Counted from the first letter of the stretch, positions 41,888-50,592 are shown. The stretch: 64,000 nucleotides of DNA from Vescimonas coprocola (GCF_018408575.1 NZ_AP023418.1:1578415-1642414), one strand, 5' to 3'. The notes: a model not told the origin generated them from the sequence alone. Program-made: numbers and translations.

Positions 41888-42199
41888 TTAGCTCCCGTTC
41901 GGCTGCCCCAATTCCTTTCGGTTCGCAATCAGCAAATCCAACTTCTTTTGAACCGCTTCGCTGTGAAAGATGAAAGTCAAAAGCTCCATCACATCATCAT
42001 CGGTCAGAGTGGTCGGCTCTTTCAAAAAGGTTTCCAACATTCCGGCACGAGTGCAAAGGCGGTGGGTTCGCTCACTTCGGGTCAACCTCTTTAATTCGCT
42101 CTGCAATCGCTTTTCCTTGTGCATGGCTGCGGTCAGCTTTCGCTCGACCACATATTTCTCACGCTCCAATTTTTCCAGTTCTTCTTTACTCATAGACAA
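41888..42199 (-). CDS. DUF3847 mobilization-associated protein
   Basis: This 103-residue protein begins with a charged coiled coil (KEELEKLEREKYVVERK, MHKEKRLQSELKRL) followed by RTHRLCTRAGMLETFLKEPTTL. This layout is common to small proteins encoded next to MobL relaxases, where they may act as MobC-like accessory DNA-binding factors. AGGAG precedes the start. Genes further up the element run the same way. Confidence 0.75.
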   Translation of the reverse strand: MSMSKEELEKLEREKYVVERKLTAAMHKEKRLQSELKRLTRSERTHRLCTRAGMLETFLKEPTTLTDDDVMELLTFIFHSEAVQKKLDLLIANRKELGQPNGS

Positions 42200-42279
42200 G
42201 CTCCTTTCGCAATAATGGATAAAACAAAAGCGACCAACTTTTTACGGTTGATCGCCTTTGGCTTAGACAATACTTATAA

Positions 42280-42837
42280 CTATTTTTCTATCTTTGCAAG
42301 TGTATCCTCTCGTATAGCTTGTCGTAATGTAGTAAGATATTCTGAAAAACTCACTCGGTCATCTGCATAAGTCAAATTTAATTTATACTCTTTCGGAATC
42401 CATGTAGATAAATCAGAAGCGTTATGCTGAATTAAAGCTTCCAAGCTATCAATAGCTTTATATATCTTAGCTTCGACAGTTTTTCTTTCTGTCATCTCAT
42501 TATATAGAGCTTTCATTTCTTCTGCATAATAAGACGGTAACGTATCTATCCAGTTAAATAGTAAATTTTCTTCTATATCCTCATGCACTTGCTTTTTATC
42601 AAAGGTAGGAATGTCTCCTGTAAAGCATTCACCCAAATCATGAATAATACACATACGAATAACTTTATCCATATCAACATCTGGAAACTCATCCCGCATA
42701 AAAAAAGCCATCAGCGTCATCATCCAGCTATGTTCTGCTACACTCTCGTGTCTTCCTTTCGATGTATAGCAATGCCTTGTCGTATCTTTTAAACGCTCAG
42801 CGACACTTAGCGCATTTAATAATTCTCTGGAATTCAT
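42280..42837 (-). CDS. HD-domain phosphohydrolase, YfbR-like
   Basis: This 185-residue protein has a metal-dependent HD domain: RHESVAEHSWMM near residue 30, CIIHDLGECFTGD near 67 and a distal Asp in YKAIDSLEALIQ. It resembles 5'-deoxynucleotidases that dephosphorylate deoxyribonucleoside monophosphates. GGAGG precedes ATG 42837. It sits as cargo within the Tn4451-like element, just behind a uracil phosphoribosyltransferase remnant, which hints at a nucleotide-salvage cargo. Base composition is AT-richer than the flanking transfer genes. Confidence 0.85.
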   Translation of the reverse strand: MNSRELLNALSVAERLKDTTRHCYTSKGRHESVAEHSWMMTLMAFFMRDEFPDVDMDKVIRMCIIHDLGECFTGDIPTFDKKQVHEDIEENLLFNWIDTLPSYYAEEMKALYNEMTERKTVEAKIYKAIDSLEALIQHNASDLSTWIPKEYKLNLTYADDRVSFSEYLTTLRQAIREDTLAKIEK

Positions 42838-42855
42838 AATTTTACCTCCACATTA

Positions 42856-43026
42856 TCAAATTACATATTCATTTTCTCTTACTCCATATAATCTATCTCC
42901 GGTATCTCCATTATACGGCAGTAAATACCCATCTTCTCTAATTCCGTCTGCCATATGGACTAAAAATAGCTTCACTTCTGGATGCTCCTTAAAAATTCGT
43001 TCTATTCCAGATTGACATCCGAACAT
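42856..43026 (-). pseudogene. Uracil phosphoribosyltransferase C-terminal remnant
   Basis: Fifty-six codons read GIERIFKEHPEVKLFLVHMA, DGIREDGYLLPYNGDTGDRLYG, closely following the end of Upp proteins (GVE...HPDV, L..HGYIVPGLGDAGDR.FG). The N-terminal three quarters are missing. The stop is about 18 bases before the HD phosphohydrolase gene. From 43027 to 43189 I see no gene. It is a decayed passenger gene. Confidence 0.7.
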
Positions 43027-43189
43027 AATTTATAATTGCAGGACTATGTCCTTACTCGAAGTATATCATATCTGTATTTCTAATTCAACATTGTACACCT
43101 CATATAATCTGTATTTTTCAGCTAACAGCCAAAGAAAACATCAAGTGCAGACCCGACATTTTGACCGCAAATCAACCCAAAATGCTACA

Positions 43190-43480
43190 TCATTCCATCT
43201 GGCTATTGAAACCGTTTTGCTTGGCGTTCTCGCTTGCTTTTCGTCTGCGTTCCTCGCTGTACGGCGGTTGCAGACGGATAGAAAGTCTGGACTTGTCCAG
43301 AAGATAAGTCACACCGCCTTGCTCATGGGATTTTTCCAGTCGGCAGAGATCGGGGTGCTTTTTACTGAACAATGCCAGTCGCTTTCGCAGGCTGGCATTG
43401 TAGGTGTAGATACTGGCTGTGTCCTCGCCCTCATTAAAGAGGATGATAGTTTCTTTTTCATACTTCGTCAGCTTCGCCAT
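43190..43480 (-). CDS. Conserved accessory protein of Tn4451-like elements, function unknown
   Basis: This 96-residue basic protein starts MAKLTKYEKETIILFNEGED at ATG 43480. The middle (YNASLRKRLALFSKKHPDLC) may be a small helix-turn-helix and the end (YSEERRRKASENAKQNG) is strongly basic, suggesting nucleic-acid contact. It overlaps the upstream gene by 23 bases. No function is recognised. Confidence 0.6.
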   Translation of the reverse strand: MAKLTKYEKETIILFNEGEDTASIYTYNASLRKRLALFSKKHPDLCRLEKSHEQGGVTYLLDKSRLSIRLQPPYSEERRRKASENAKQNGFNSQME

Positions 43481-43754
43481 AACTTTTCTCCATGTGATGA
43501 TTCCAGTAGCTATCCATAATGACTGCCTTGTGCTGGTAGTATTCCTGCATCTGCAAACGCAGATTGTAGTAGAAACGACGATACCATTTGTCGCACTTCT
43601 CGTCACTCAGCTTGACCGACAGCATATAGAACAGTTTCTTTGCCGCCGGATCAGGAGTAAGGGCAGCTACATAACGCAAACGCTCAACCGTTGCTTCACG
43701 GTTCGGACAGCCAAAGGTATACAGGGTTTTCATTTCCTTCAGGTTCATTTTCAT
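43458..43754 (-). CDS. Conserved mobile-element protein, function unknown
   Basis: This 98-residue protein is rich in aromatic and basic residues (CDKWYRRFYYNLRLQMQEYY). It contains a TFGCPNREATVERLRYV segment resembling transposon accessory proteins. GGAGG lies eight bases before ATG 43754. It is cotranscribed with the neighbouring small genes between tnpV and the cargo. Confidence 0.65.
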   Translation of the reverse strand: MKMNLKEMKTLYTFGCPNREATVERLRYVAALTPDPAAKKLFYMLSVKLSDEKCDKWYRRFYYNLRLQMQEYYQHKAVIMDSYWNHHMEKSYGEADEV

Positions 43755-43863
43755 TCAAAAGTCCTCCTTGATAGTTGATAAAATAAAAGCGACAGATACT
43801 CAGAATAGAAATACCTGTCGCTTTGCTCACGATATTAAATTGTTGGTTCTGCACTTGACTTTT

Positions 43864-44136
43864 TTACTTAAAGTCGGGCAGTTCGTATATCTCTTTCATC
43901 AGCAGAACGCCCATTGTAAAACCATACTTGAAATGTTCCTCGGTCTGCATAGTCTGGCAGTCTGCAAAATTGTCATTGAGCTTATCCAGCTTCGCATAAT
44001 CTTCTTTGCTCAATGTCTGCTCAAAGTATCGCATGATGTCTGCGATTGCCTGTCCTGCTTCCCGAAACTTCTCTGATTTCGGTACTACCGTTTCTGCCGG
44101 ATAAATCTCTCCATTGAAGATTGCTTCTAAAATCAT
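43864..44136 (-). CDS. Small mobile-element protein (DUF6809-like)
   Basis: This 90-residue, mostly helical protein begins MILEAIFNGEIYPAE and contains the KLDKLNDNFADCQTMQTEEHFKYG (in part) helix-turn pattern common in proteins of this kind. It ends in an acidic tail. GGAGCG lies before the start. No function is known to me; it lies between tnpV and other small genes of the same unit. Confidence 0.65.
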   Translation of the reverse strand: MILEAIFNGEIYPAETVVPKSEKFREAGQAIADIMRYFEQTLSKEDYAKLDKLNDNFADCQTMQTEEHFKYGFTMGVLLMKEIYELPDFK

Positions 44137-44153
44137 AAATTCACGCTCCTTTC

Positions 44154-44501
44154 TCAGCAGTAAATCAGCTCGCCCTTGATGGCTTCCTCAGCCTGTGCAA
44201 CACAAGCGTTCATCTGGCGAACCCATTCGATTTGATTTTCGGCTTTGAGCTGCTCCGTCACGCCGTATGCCTTTGCAAGCTGTGGCACGATGATTTCCAT
44301 ACGCTTCTTGGCGGTTTCCTCAATCTCCGCACAATGCTCATAGAGAGTTTCATTCAGCACCATGTCGGAGAACAGGACTGGATTAGCCAGTCGCAGATAC
44401 TCCTTTCGCATCCGTCCCCACTTGCCAAGACGGATATTCGGATTTTTCAGCTTGATGTCGGGGATGTAGTAGTCTCCACATTTGATAAAATTCAGTTCCA
44501 T
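44154..44501 (-). CDS. tnpV: TnpV-family transposon protein
   Basis: This 115-residue protein has the TnpV pattern of Tn4451-type elements: N-terminal IKCGDYYIPDIKL, then GRMRKEYLRLANPVLFSDMV and TLYEHCAEIEETAKKRMEII. Its role in the element is not established. ATG 44501 lies seven bases after AAAGGTG. It directly follows tnpX with a two-base gap and completes the recognisable Tn4451-like backbone. Confidence 0.8.
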   Translation of the reverse strand: MELNFIKCGDYYIPDIKLKNPNIRLGKWGRMRKEYLRLANPVLFSDMVLNETLYEHCAEIEETAKKRMEIIVPQLAKAYGVTEQLKAENQIEWVRQMNACVAQAEEAIKGELIYC

Positions 44502-44503
44502 AT

Positions 44504-46891
44504 TCAAGCACCTTTCTTTCTGTGATATTCTTCCCTGCGTTTGGCAAGGGTAGTTTCATAGCGTTTGATTGCATCGGGGTCTCCGGCTTCTGCATCGGCT
44601 TTCATTTTCTGATAGCTTCTGACAGTAGCTTGGCTCTGATACTTTCGCATTTCAGCCAGCTTCTTTGCTGCTTCTTCATCGGTCTTGGCAAGCTCTACAA
44701 GGGCTTCACGCTCTGCCTGTCGCTTGGCAGTTCTTGTCCTCGTGTATTCAGCCTTGCGTTCTGCCATCATAGCGGCATATTCGGGGTCTGCCGCCATGCG
44801 TTCTTCCTCACGCTCCTTTTTTCGCTGTCTGGCTACGGCTTCTTTTTCTTTCAAGGCTTGCCATTCCTCGGCGGCTTTCGGGTCTGTCTTGGCGGCTTCT
44901 TTCAGCTCCTTTCGGGAAAGTTTCTTTTGCCTGTTGGCTCGTTCTGTCCGTTTGCGTTCCGCTTCCAGTAGCTTTTCTCGCTGTAAGCGTTCCTTTTCTT
45001 CCATTTGGGCGATATAGGCAGGGTCGGCTTCTCTGGCTTCCTTGATTTTCTGCTGTCTGCGGTGGTTTCGCTCACGCTGCAAGGCAAGTTTGCGTTCATA
45101 TTCAGCAATAGCTTCCGGGTCTCCGGCTTCAACAGCTTTCATCAATGCTGCTTTTTTCTGTTTCTGAACCTCTGCGGCTCGTTTCGCCTTTTCCTGCTTC
45201 TTTCGCAACTGCTCGGCTTCGATGGCGGCAATGCGTTCTTCTTCGGAAACAGTTTCAACAGGGGGATAGTAGTTGCCGATGAAGTTGAAATAAATGTCGA
45301 TATTCTGCTGACGGTAAACGGTGCGACCACCTGTGGCTTCGTGGACTTCCACTCTGTCAATAAAGGCATAGAGCATGGTGTCCGTCAGTTCCTCGCAGTT
45401 TCGGTACTTGTTGACTAAGGCGATAAAGCGGTTGGTGTCGATTTTCTCAACTTCTTCCTCTTGTATCTGTCCCTGCAATTCCTCAACTCGTTTTTCCAGC
45501 ATAAGCTGTTCTTCATCGTACTGCTGTATCATTCGCTGTGCCTGTCGCTCCGGCAACAGACCGCTGATGGCACTGTCATAGAGCTTCTGTATCTTTGCAT
45601 CCAGTTCAGCCATTCGTTTCTTGGCTTCGTCAATTTCCTGCTGTCCGTTGTTGGCTGACTTGGATTTGCTCTCATTCCATACGGTCTTGAGCTGGGAAAT
45701 AAACTCTGCTTCGTTCTCAATGACATATTGGCTGACCGCTTTGATTGCCTGCAAAATCGCCGCTTCCAGAGCAGAGGTTTTAATGAAGTGGGAAACACAT
45801 TCATTGTTCTGATTTCGATAATTGCCACATTGAAAAGCAGAATCGGAATCATAATGTTTTCCGCTTTGCCTTGCTTCGGGGCTGATGAATCCCATTCGTG
45901 AACCACAATCCGCACAATAGATCATGCCGGACAAACGGTGGGAATAAGTTCCGTTTGCGGCTCTCGGTTTTGCACGAACACGGAGCTTCTGGGCAATGTC
46001 CCATGTGTCTTGGTCAATGATGGCTTCGTGGGTATCGGGGAATATCATCAGTTCTTCCGGCGTTGCGGCTCTGCGTTGCTTTGTCTTGAAGTTCTCACAG
46101 ATGGATTTGCCCAACACGGTATGACCGAGATATTCCTGCCTGTCCAGAATATGACCAATCGTATTTGCGTTCCAACGGTAAGGGTCGCTGAAGCTCCTGT
46201 TTCTGCAATTTTCGGGGAAATACTTTGCCGTATATGCAGATGGTATCAGCACCTTTTCTTCGGTCAGTTGTTCCGCAATCGCCGTCACGCCCATACCTTG
46301 ACAGGCAAGACGGAACACCTTTCTGACGATTTCAGCAGCCGGTTCATCCACAACAAGGGTCTGCTTATCTCCGTTGATACGCTTGTAGCCATAGGGGATA
46401 GCACCGCTGCACCTTAGTCCCTCTTTCATTCTGGACTTAAAGACAGCCTTGATTTTGTTGCTGGTGTCTTTGGCGTACCACTCGTTCATGATATTCAAAA
46501 ACGGTGTGAAGTCATTTTCGGTTGGATTGGCACTATCCACATTGTTGTTGATAGCGATAAAGCGAACACCCTTTTTCGGGAATACAATCTCTGTGTAATA
46601 GCCGACTTGCAGGTAATTTCTGCCAAACCTTGAAAGGTCTTTTACTACCAGAGTGTCCACCCGTCCGGCTTCGATTTCTTCCAGCAGGGCGGTAAAGCCG
46701 GGGCGGTTGAAATTCGTGCCTGAGTAGCCATCGTCATAGAAATGGCGGATATTTCTCAGTCCCTTTTGTCGGGCATATTCTTCGAGATACTTTTTCTGAT
46801 TTAGGATGGAGTTCGATTCGCCAGCCTGTTCATCGTCTCTGGATAATCGCTCGTATAGAGCTGTGATTTTGATTTCTTCTTTCTTTGCCAC
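44504..46891 (-). CDS. tnpX: Large serine recombinase, TnpX-like, with repeat-rich C-terminal tail
   Basis: This 795-residue recombinase excises and inserts the element. The catalytic domain starts ALYERLSRDDEQ, with the nucleophile Ser in RLSRD near residue 17 and DLSRFGRNYLQVGYY near 85. Recombinase and zinc-ribbon domains follow (IYCADCGSRMGF, FQCGNYRNQNNEC), and a DUF4368-like part ends near residue 560. The last 230 residues are a highly charged coiled coil with six spaced units built around (A/G/T)DPxxxxxY/W, unusually long for the family. Its gene starts next to the interruption in the VirD4 gene. Confidence 0.9.
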   Translation of the reverse strand: MAKKEEIKITALYERLSRDDEQAGESNSILNQKKYLEEYARQKGLRNIRHFYDDGYSGTNFNRPGFTALLEEIEAGRVDTLVVKDLSRFGRNYLQVGYYTEIVFPKKGVRFIAINNNVDSANPTENDFTPFLNIMNEWYAKDTSNKIKAVFKSRMKEGLRCSGAIPYGYKRINGDKQTLVVDEPAAEIVRKVFRLACQGMGVTAIAEQLTEEKVLIPSAYTAKYFPENCRNRSFSDPYRWNANTIGHILDRQEYLGHTVLGKSICENFKTKQRRAATPEELMIFPDTHEAIIDQDTWDIAQKLRVRAKPRAANGTYSHRLSGMIYCADCGSRMGFISPEARQSGKHYDSDSAFQCGNYRNQNNECVSHFIKTSALEAAILQAIKAVSQYVIENEAEFISQLKTVWNESKSKSANNGQQEIDEAKKRMAELDAKIQKLYDSAISGLLPERQAQRMIQQYDEEQLMLEKRVEELQGQIQEEEVEKIDTNRFIALVNKYRNCEELTDTMLYAFIDRVEVHEATGGRTVYRQQNIDIYFNFIGNYYPPVETVSEEERIAAIEAEQLRKKQEKAKRAAEVQKQKKAALMKAVEAGDPEAIAEYERKLALQRERNHRRQQKIKEAREADPAYIAQMEEKERLQREKLLEAERKRTERANRQKKLSRKELKEAAKTDPKAAEEWQALKEKEAVARQRKKEREEERMAADPEYAAMMAERKAEYTRTRTAKRQAEREALVELAKTDEEAAKKLAEMRKYQSQATVRSYQKMKADAEAGDPDAIKRYETTLAKRREEYHRKKGA

Positions 46892-46943
46892 GGTTTTGCC
46901 TCCCTTCTGTATGTAATTAGCGTTGATAAAACGCTACCTTTTT

Positions 46944-47486
46944 CTATCTTGGTATATTGTAACCTTTTGGATCGGTGATGACATAGGAGCTGTGCATCTG
47001 CATGATAGACGGTTTGACAAAGAACCGCGTCTTGCCGCTGCCGGAGCCGCCGATGACGAGGATATTTTTGTTTCTCGCATACTTTGGCTGCTTCGGGCGG
47101 CTGGTCATGGTGAGGCTTTCCGTCCTGGTCAGAGGGATGTTCCAATCGGGAACGGGGTCTACGTAGGGCGCGATATCCGCCGCCGTGCCCCAGCGGGCAG
47201 AGCCGTATTCAATACCCTTGCGGTATTTCTTCGCATTCTTGCCCTTGACATACACCGTCAGCCGGACGAGGACTGCGCCGAGGATGCCGACGCAGATATC
47301 CAGCGCGTGAAAGCTGGGTGCGGAGCTGGCGAAGGCCGTCTGAAAGCCCTGCCCGATATGCAGCAGCTTTTCCGAGGCGTCAAGCCCCAGCGCCAGCCGC
47401 ACCGCCTGGCAGAGCTTATCAAAGAGATACACAAAGAACAGATACGGCAGGTTTGGCAGAAGATATTTTTTGAGTTTGTCCTTCAT
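46944..47486 (-). pseudogene. VirD4/TraG coupling protein, 3'-truncated by insertion
   Basis: This 180-residue N-terminal part of a type IV secretion coupling ATPase has two membrane helices, the linker EYGSARWGTAADIAPYV and the Walker A site VIGGSGSGKTRFFVKPS, then TDPKG. After TDPKG (about 46965) it runs into YNIPR and stops, exactly where the Tn4451-like element begins. The rest of the ATPase is not found in the window, so conjugation from this locus is disabled. Confidence 0.85.
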
Positions 47487-47983
47487 CGCTCCACGCTCCG
47501 TTCTCTGGTCTTGACCTTTTCGCCGCGCTCCTGCTCCTTGTGCTGCGTTTTGGACTGCTCCTGAGCCTTTTCCAGCTTGCGCCGGATGGAAGGGGCTTTC
47601 CCGCGGCTCAGGTTTTTAGCGGAAAACTCCCGGAAGGCCGCCGTGATCACATCGGCGTCCCGGCCCTTGAAGAACACCAGGTAACGGGTATGCTCCCCGG
47701 AGGTGTCCTTCTTCAACGCAAAATCCAGGCCGTACTTCTTCGCCGTGGAAGAAAAGGCCCGGATGTTCTGATCCGTGATCTCGATGTTGGAAACGCCGGT
47801 GTTGTGTTTCATAAGCTGCCGGAGCGTCTGCTTGCCGTGCCGGAGTGGGGGATTTTTCTTGTGCTTCTCCATATCCGCCAGCACCTTCTTCATAGCCTGC
47901 TGCAAGAACTGGGCGGTCATTTTGCTGGCCTCCACACAAAGCGCAAGGGTTTTCTGCGTGATTTCTTCCTGCAAGGCGTTCAC
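47483..47983 (-). CDS. PcfB-family conjugation protein (DUF3801)
   Basis: This 166-residue protein has an N-terminal helix set (CVEASKMTAQFLQQAMKKVLA), the conserved HGKQTLRQLMKHNTGVSNIEI and DQNIRAFSSTAKKYGLDFALK blocks, and a basic coiled tail. It precedes VirD4 with a four-base overlap, as in Tn1549-type elements, where PcfB-like proteins help deliver DNA to the coupling protein. Confidence 0.85.
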   Translation of the reverse strand: MNALQEEITQKTLALCVEASKMTAQFLQQAMKKVLADMEKHKKNPPLRHGKQTLRQLMKHNTGVSNIEITDQNIRAFSSTAKKYGLDFALKKDTSGEHTRYLVFFKGRDADVITAAFREFSAKNLSRGKAPSIRRKLEKAQEQSKTQHKEQERGEKVKTRERSVER

Positions 47984-48858
47984 CTCCGATCTCCGCTGCC
48001 GTACAGGTCATGGCTGACAAGGGATGTGTAATAGCTGTCCATCGTGACCGGGGCGTTATACAGCGCCGCCAGCAGATATTTCTTGATGTTGCGGACATAG
48101 GTGGTGTTCTCCCGCATCCGGTCAAGGACATACTCGATGTGCGAGGCGTTCAGCTTCAGGAACCGTGACCGGACGACCTCTGCCGGGTAGTCGTCCCCGG
48201 CCACGCGGATCATCTCCCGGTTGGAACAGACGGTATCCACCATAAGCTCCACCAGCTCGTCCAGTCGGTCCTTGTCAAGCTGCACGTTCTGCGAGAGAAC
48301 GTCATATTCGATGTTCTCCAAGATCAATGCCCGATAGCTTTCCCGCTTTCGCACCCCGTCCTGCCCGCTCCGCTCCCTGGGGGCTGGGGGACTTGATAGG
48401 ATAGGACTTGATTTTTGCGTAATTGATAAATCTGTCTTTGATGGATAGTTACTTGATTCTTCTTTATTTAATTGGGCGGGGTTCTCCTGAATTGGAGCGT
48501 CCAACATTGGATTTGCCTGTACGGGATTTTCCCGTATAGGTTTTTTCTGTGTAGGTGACGGCGCTTTAGGCTGTTCCAGAATGGTGTATTCGATAGAGCC
48601 GAGCTGCCCGTTTGCGCTGCGGACACGCGAACGGATCAGATAGCCGTGCGCCTCCAGCTCCCGGATGCCGCCGCTGATGCTGTCGATGCCGTCCTTGCAG
48701 ATACGGGCAAGGCCCTTCATGGTGTAGTCCCAATTCTCCGGCAGGGACAGCATAAGGGATAGAAGTCCCTTCGCTTTCAGCGACAGCGACATATCCCGCA
48801 GATGGTAGTTGGACATGACCGTGTAATCCCTGGTCTTTTCGATACGGAATACAGCCAT
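47980..48858 (-). CDS. Replication initiator protein of a Tn1549-like element (DUF6017)
   Basis: This 292-residue protein has an N-terminal winged-helix initiator part (FRIEKTRDYTVMSNYHLRD, GLLSLMLSLPENWDYTMKGLA) and a variable Pro/Gln-rich linker. The C-terminal DUF6017 domain has LDELVELMVDTVCSNREMI and RFLKLNASHIEYVLDRM. GGAGG precedes ATG 48858. It overlaps pcfB by four bases. Such proteins support element replication during transfer. Confidence 0.87.
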   Translation of the reverse strand: MAVFRIEKTRDYTVMSNYHLRDMSLSLKAKGLLSLMLSLPENWDYTMKGLARICKDGIDSISGGIRELEAHGYLIRSRVRSANGQLGSIEYTILEQPKAPSPTQKKPIRENPVQANPMLDAPIQENPAQLNKEESSNYPSKTDLSITQKSSPILSSPPAPRERSGQDGVRKRESYRALILENIEYDVLSQNVQLDKDRLDELVELMVDTVCSNREMIRVAGDDYPAEVVRSRFLKLNASHIEYVLDRMRENTTYVRNIKKYLLAALYNAPVTMDSYYTSLVSHDLYGSGDRR

Positions 48859-49038
48859 CTTCGCACCTCCTTCCTGTGAAAATGAAAAGTGTTGATTTTG
48901 AGCGGTTTGTCCGTCTGTGAGCCTCCGCTGCCTCTCGCATGGGAAAACACCCACGTCATGTTCAGAACGCAAGCCACAGCGAAAGAAAACGCAGATTTTC
49001 CACCCAAATCACGGCACTTGAATTGGGGTATAGAAAAA

Positions 49039-49065
49039 GGGCGGCTGTCTGAAAAACAGTCGCCC
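49039..49065 (-). terminator. Minus-strand terminator upstream of the replication initiator
   Basis: The stem GGGCGACTGT / ACAGCCGCCC (minus strand, one mismatch) is followed by TTTTTC. It lies in the 48859-49273 stretch, which has no gene, and would stop readthrough entering from the right. Confidence 0.65.
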
Positions 49066-49218
49066 AAAAAGGGGATATATACAAGTTATTTGCTACTCGT
49101 CCGCCTTGAAAACCGTTGATATTACTGGCTTTTTCAAAAAGTTCTGTATCGCCACTCGCACCATTGCGCTCCGGGAGCTTTTTTGCATTTTGGGGCTCCT
49201 TTGCCACGCTGCCGTGGC

Positions 49219-49266
49219 CCTCCGTTTTCGAGATTTGCTTCACCACCAAATCTCGAAAAACGGAGG
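49219..49266 (+). promoter_or_regulatory. Long hairpin sequestering the ribosome site of the sigma-like gene
   Basis: Arms 49219-49237 and 49247-49266 pair over 19 bp with a single bulged A and a nine-base loop. The downstream arm ends in CGGAGG, the Shine-Dalgarno lying seven bases before ATG 49274. Folding would hide it, suggesting translational control. Confidence 0.6.
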
Positions 49267-49273
49267 ACAGAAA

Positions 49274-49735
49274 ATGTCGTATCACAATGACCCATATCGG
49301 GTCGATTATTTGAAGATATATCCCTGCTTAAAAGAGCGCCCGGATGTGTTGGAAGTCTTGAAGAAAAGCGACCGCAAGATGAAATACATGGAGGTGGATC
49401 TGAAAAGCGAACAGCGCAGGAAAAATGCCGCGAATGGGGCGGAGAGTTATATCCCCAGCAAGGAGGATTCGCTGGAGCGACTCGTATATTCTGCAAAGTG
49501 CCAGTTTGCGGACGATGCTGAAGGCGTCGAGGATGCCGTGATCAAGAAAGACGATTTATGCCGTTTGCGGGCCGCACTGGATCAGTTGAGCGAAGAAGAA
49601 CGGGCTCTGATCCATGCGCTGTTTTTCGACGAGTGCTCAGAGCGTGAGCTGGAAGAAATGATGGGTATCCATCGAATGACGATCCATAATCGAAAGATCC
49701 GTATTTTGCAGAAAATGAAAAAGATGCTGAGATGA
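49274..49735 (+). CDS. Sigma-70-like region 4 protein of a mobile element
   Basis: This 153-residue protein ends in a sigma region-4 helix-turn-helix (LDQLSEEERALIHALFFDE, CSERELEEMMGIHRMTIHNRKIRIL), with an N-terminal part rich in charged residues (YLKIYPCLKERPDVLEVLKK). Such proteins act as element-borne regulators in clostridial integrative elements. It runs opposite to the replication initiator and towards the recombinase cluster. Confidence 0.8.
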   Translation: MSYHNDPYRVDYLKIYPCLKERPDVLEVLKKSDRKMKYMEVDLKSEQRRKNAANGAESYIPSKEDSLERLVYSAKCQFADDAEGVEDAVIKKDDLCRLRAALDQLSEEERALIHALFFDECSERELEEMMGIHRMTIHNRKIRILQKMKKMLR

Positions 49736-49799
49736 CAAAAAAGTTTGGTGCAAACGGTGTTTTCAACGGCTAATAGAGTGAGAGGGCTTTGAACCTCCC

Positions 49800-50374
49800 C
49801 CCGCTGCTGATAAATCAGCGGCTTTGCTCCTTGAAAAATACCGCCCAGGTCATATCCGGCAACTTGAATACATTAGCTGACGGAGCCAGCGTCAGGCCGA
49901 GTGCGCCAAGACCACCTGTGCGGAAAACTCCGCATCAAAGGACGGCCAAGTAAGGTGCAGAGCGATACCCACTCGGGCCAAGGCAGCCTTGGCAAGCTGT
50001 CCCCGCCATGATCCCGTCAGCCCATAATGATACTCCTGTACGCAGCTTCGAGAGATCCTCGGAGGGGTGAGAGTCCCGTGATGTGCGCCCGCACAGTTCA
50101 AGTTGCCGCCCTGCCTGGGGAAGTAGTGTCGAATACAGGCAAACAAAACCGTAAAGTTCTGGCCGCTCCGGTGACGGGAGCGTTTGCTTCCGCTGCCGGA
50201 GCGACCACACTCTTGCGGCAGAAGCATGGGAACTGTCTACACCCTTCAACATTTTTACATTCATTTTTCTTTCCTTTGTCCGATGGCCACGCTATTCTCT
50301 CCTGCCTTTCCCTTCCTTGGACGGTTCCCATGCTTGTGCCGCAGAGATGGTCAAATGTAGAAAGGAGAACAACT
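49800..50374 (+). other. Structured non-coding leader before the recombinase genes
   Basis: No gene is seen from 49736 to 50374. The stretch holds a small stem (GCTGATAAATCAGC), a GCTCCGG/CCGGAGC pairing at 50165-50202, and a 27-base imperfect inverted repeat between 50211-50237 and 50319-50347 (shared core GAAGCATGGGAAC / GTTCCCATGCTT) around a pyrimidine-rich 80-base loop. It could be an element terminus, an attenuator or an untranslated leader. Confidence 0.5.
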
Positions 50375-50518
50375 ATGGACCCCAACATCAATTACTATGG
50401 AATCGTCATCCTGCTCAGAAAGCTCCGGGAATGCGGTATTTTCACCGAAAAAGAACTGAGAAAGATCGCCGCACGGATCGCTGCGGATAGCGGTGTTGAA
50501 GTCGTGTTTTTTCTCTGA
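50375..50518 (+). CDS. 47-residue protein upstream of recombinases (SHOCT-like)
   Basis: ATG 50375 follows AAAGGAG. The product starts MDPNINYYGIVILLRKLRE and ends with a short amphipathic helix (TEKELRKIAARIAADSGVEV) like SHOCT oligomerisation modules. Small proteins of this kind recur directly upstream of recombinase triplets. No function is established. Confidence 0.65.
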   Translation: MDPNINYYGIVILLRKLRECGIFTEKELRKIAARIAADSGVEVVFFL

Positions 50519-50592
50519 TTTTCTTCATCTTTCAGTAGCTATTTGGATGCAGTTGTGGTAGTGTTTGTGTTGCAAAAAGGAGGTGAGCGGAC

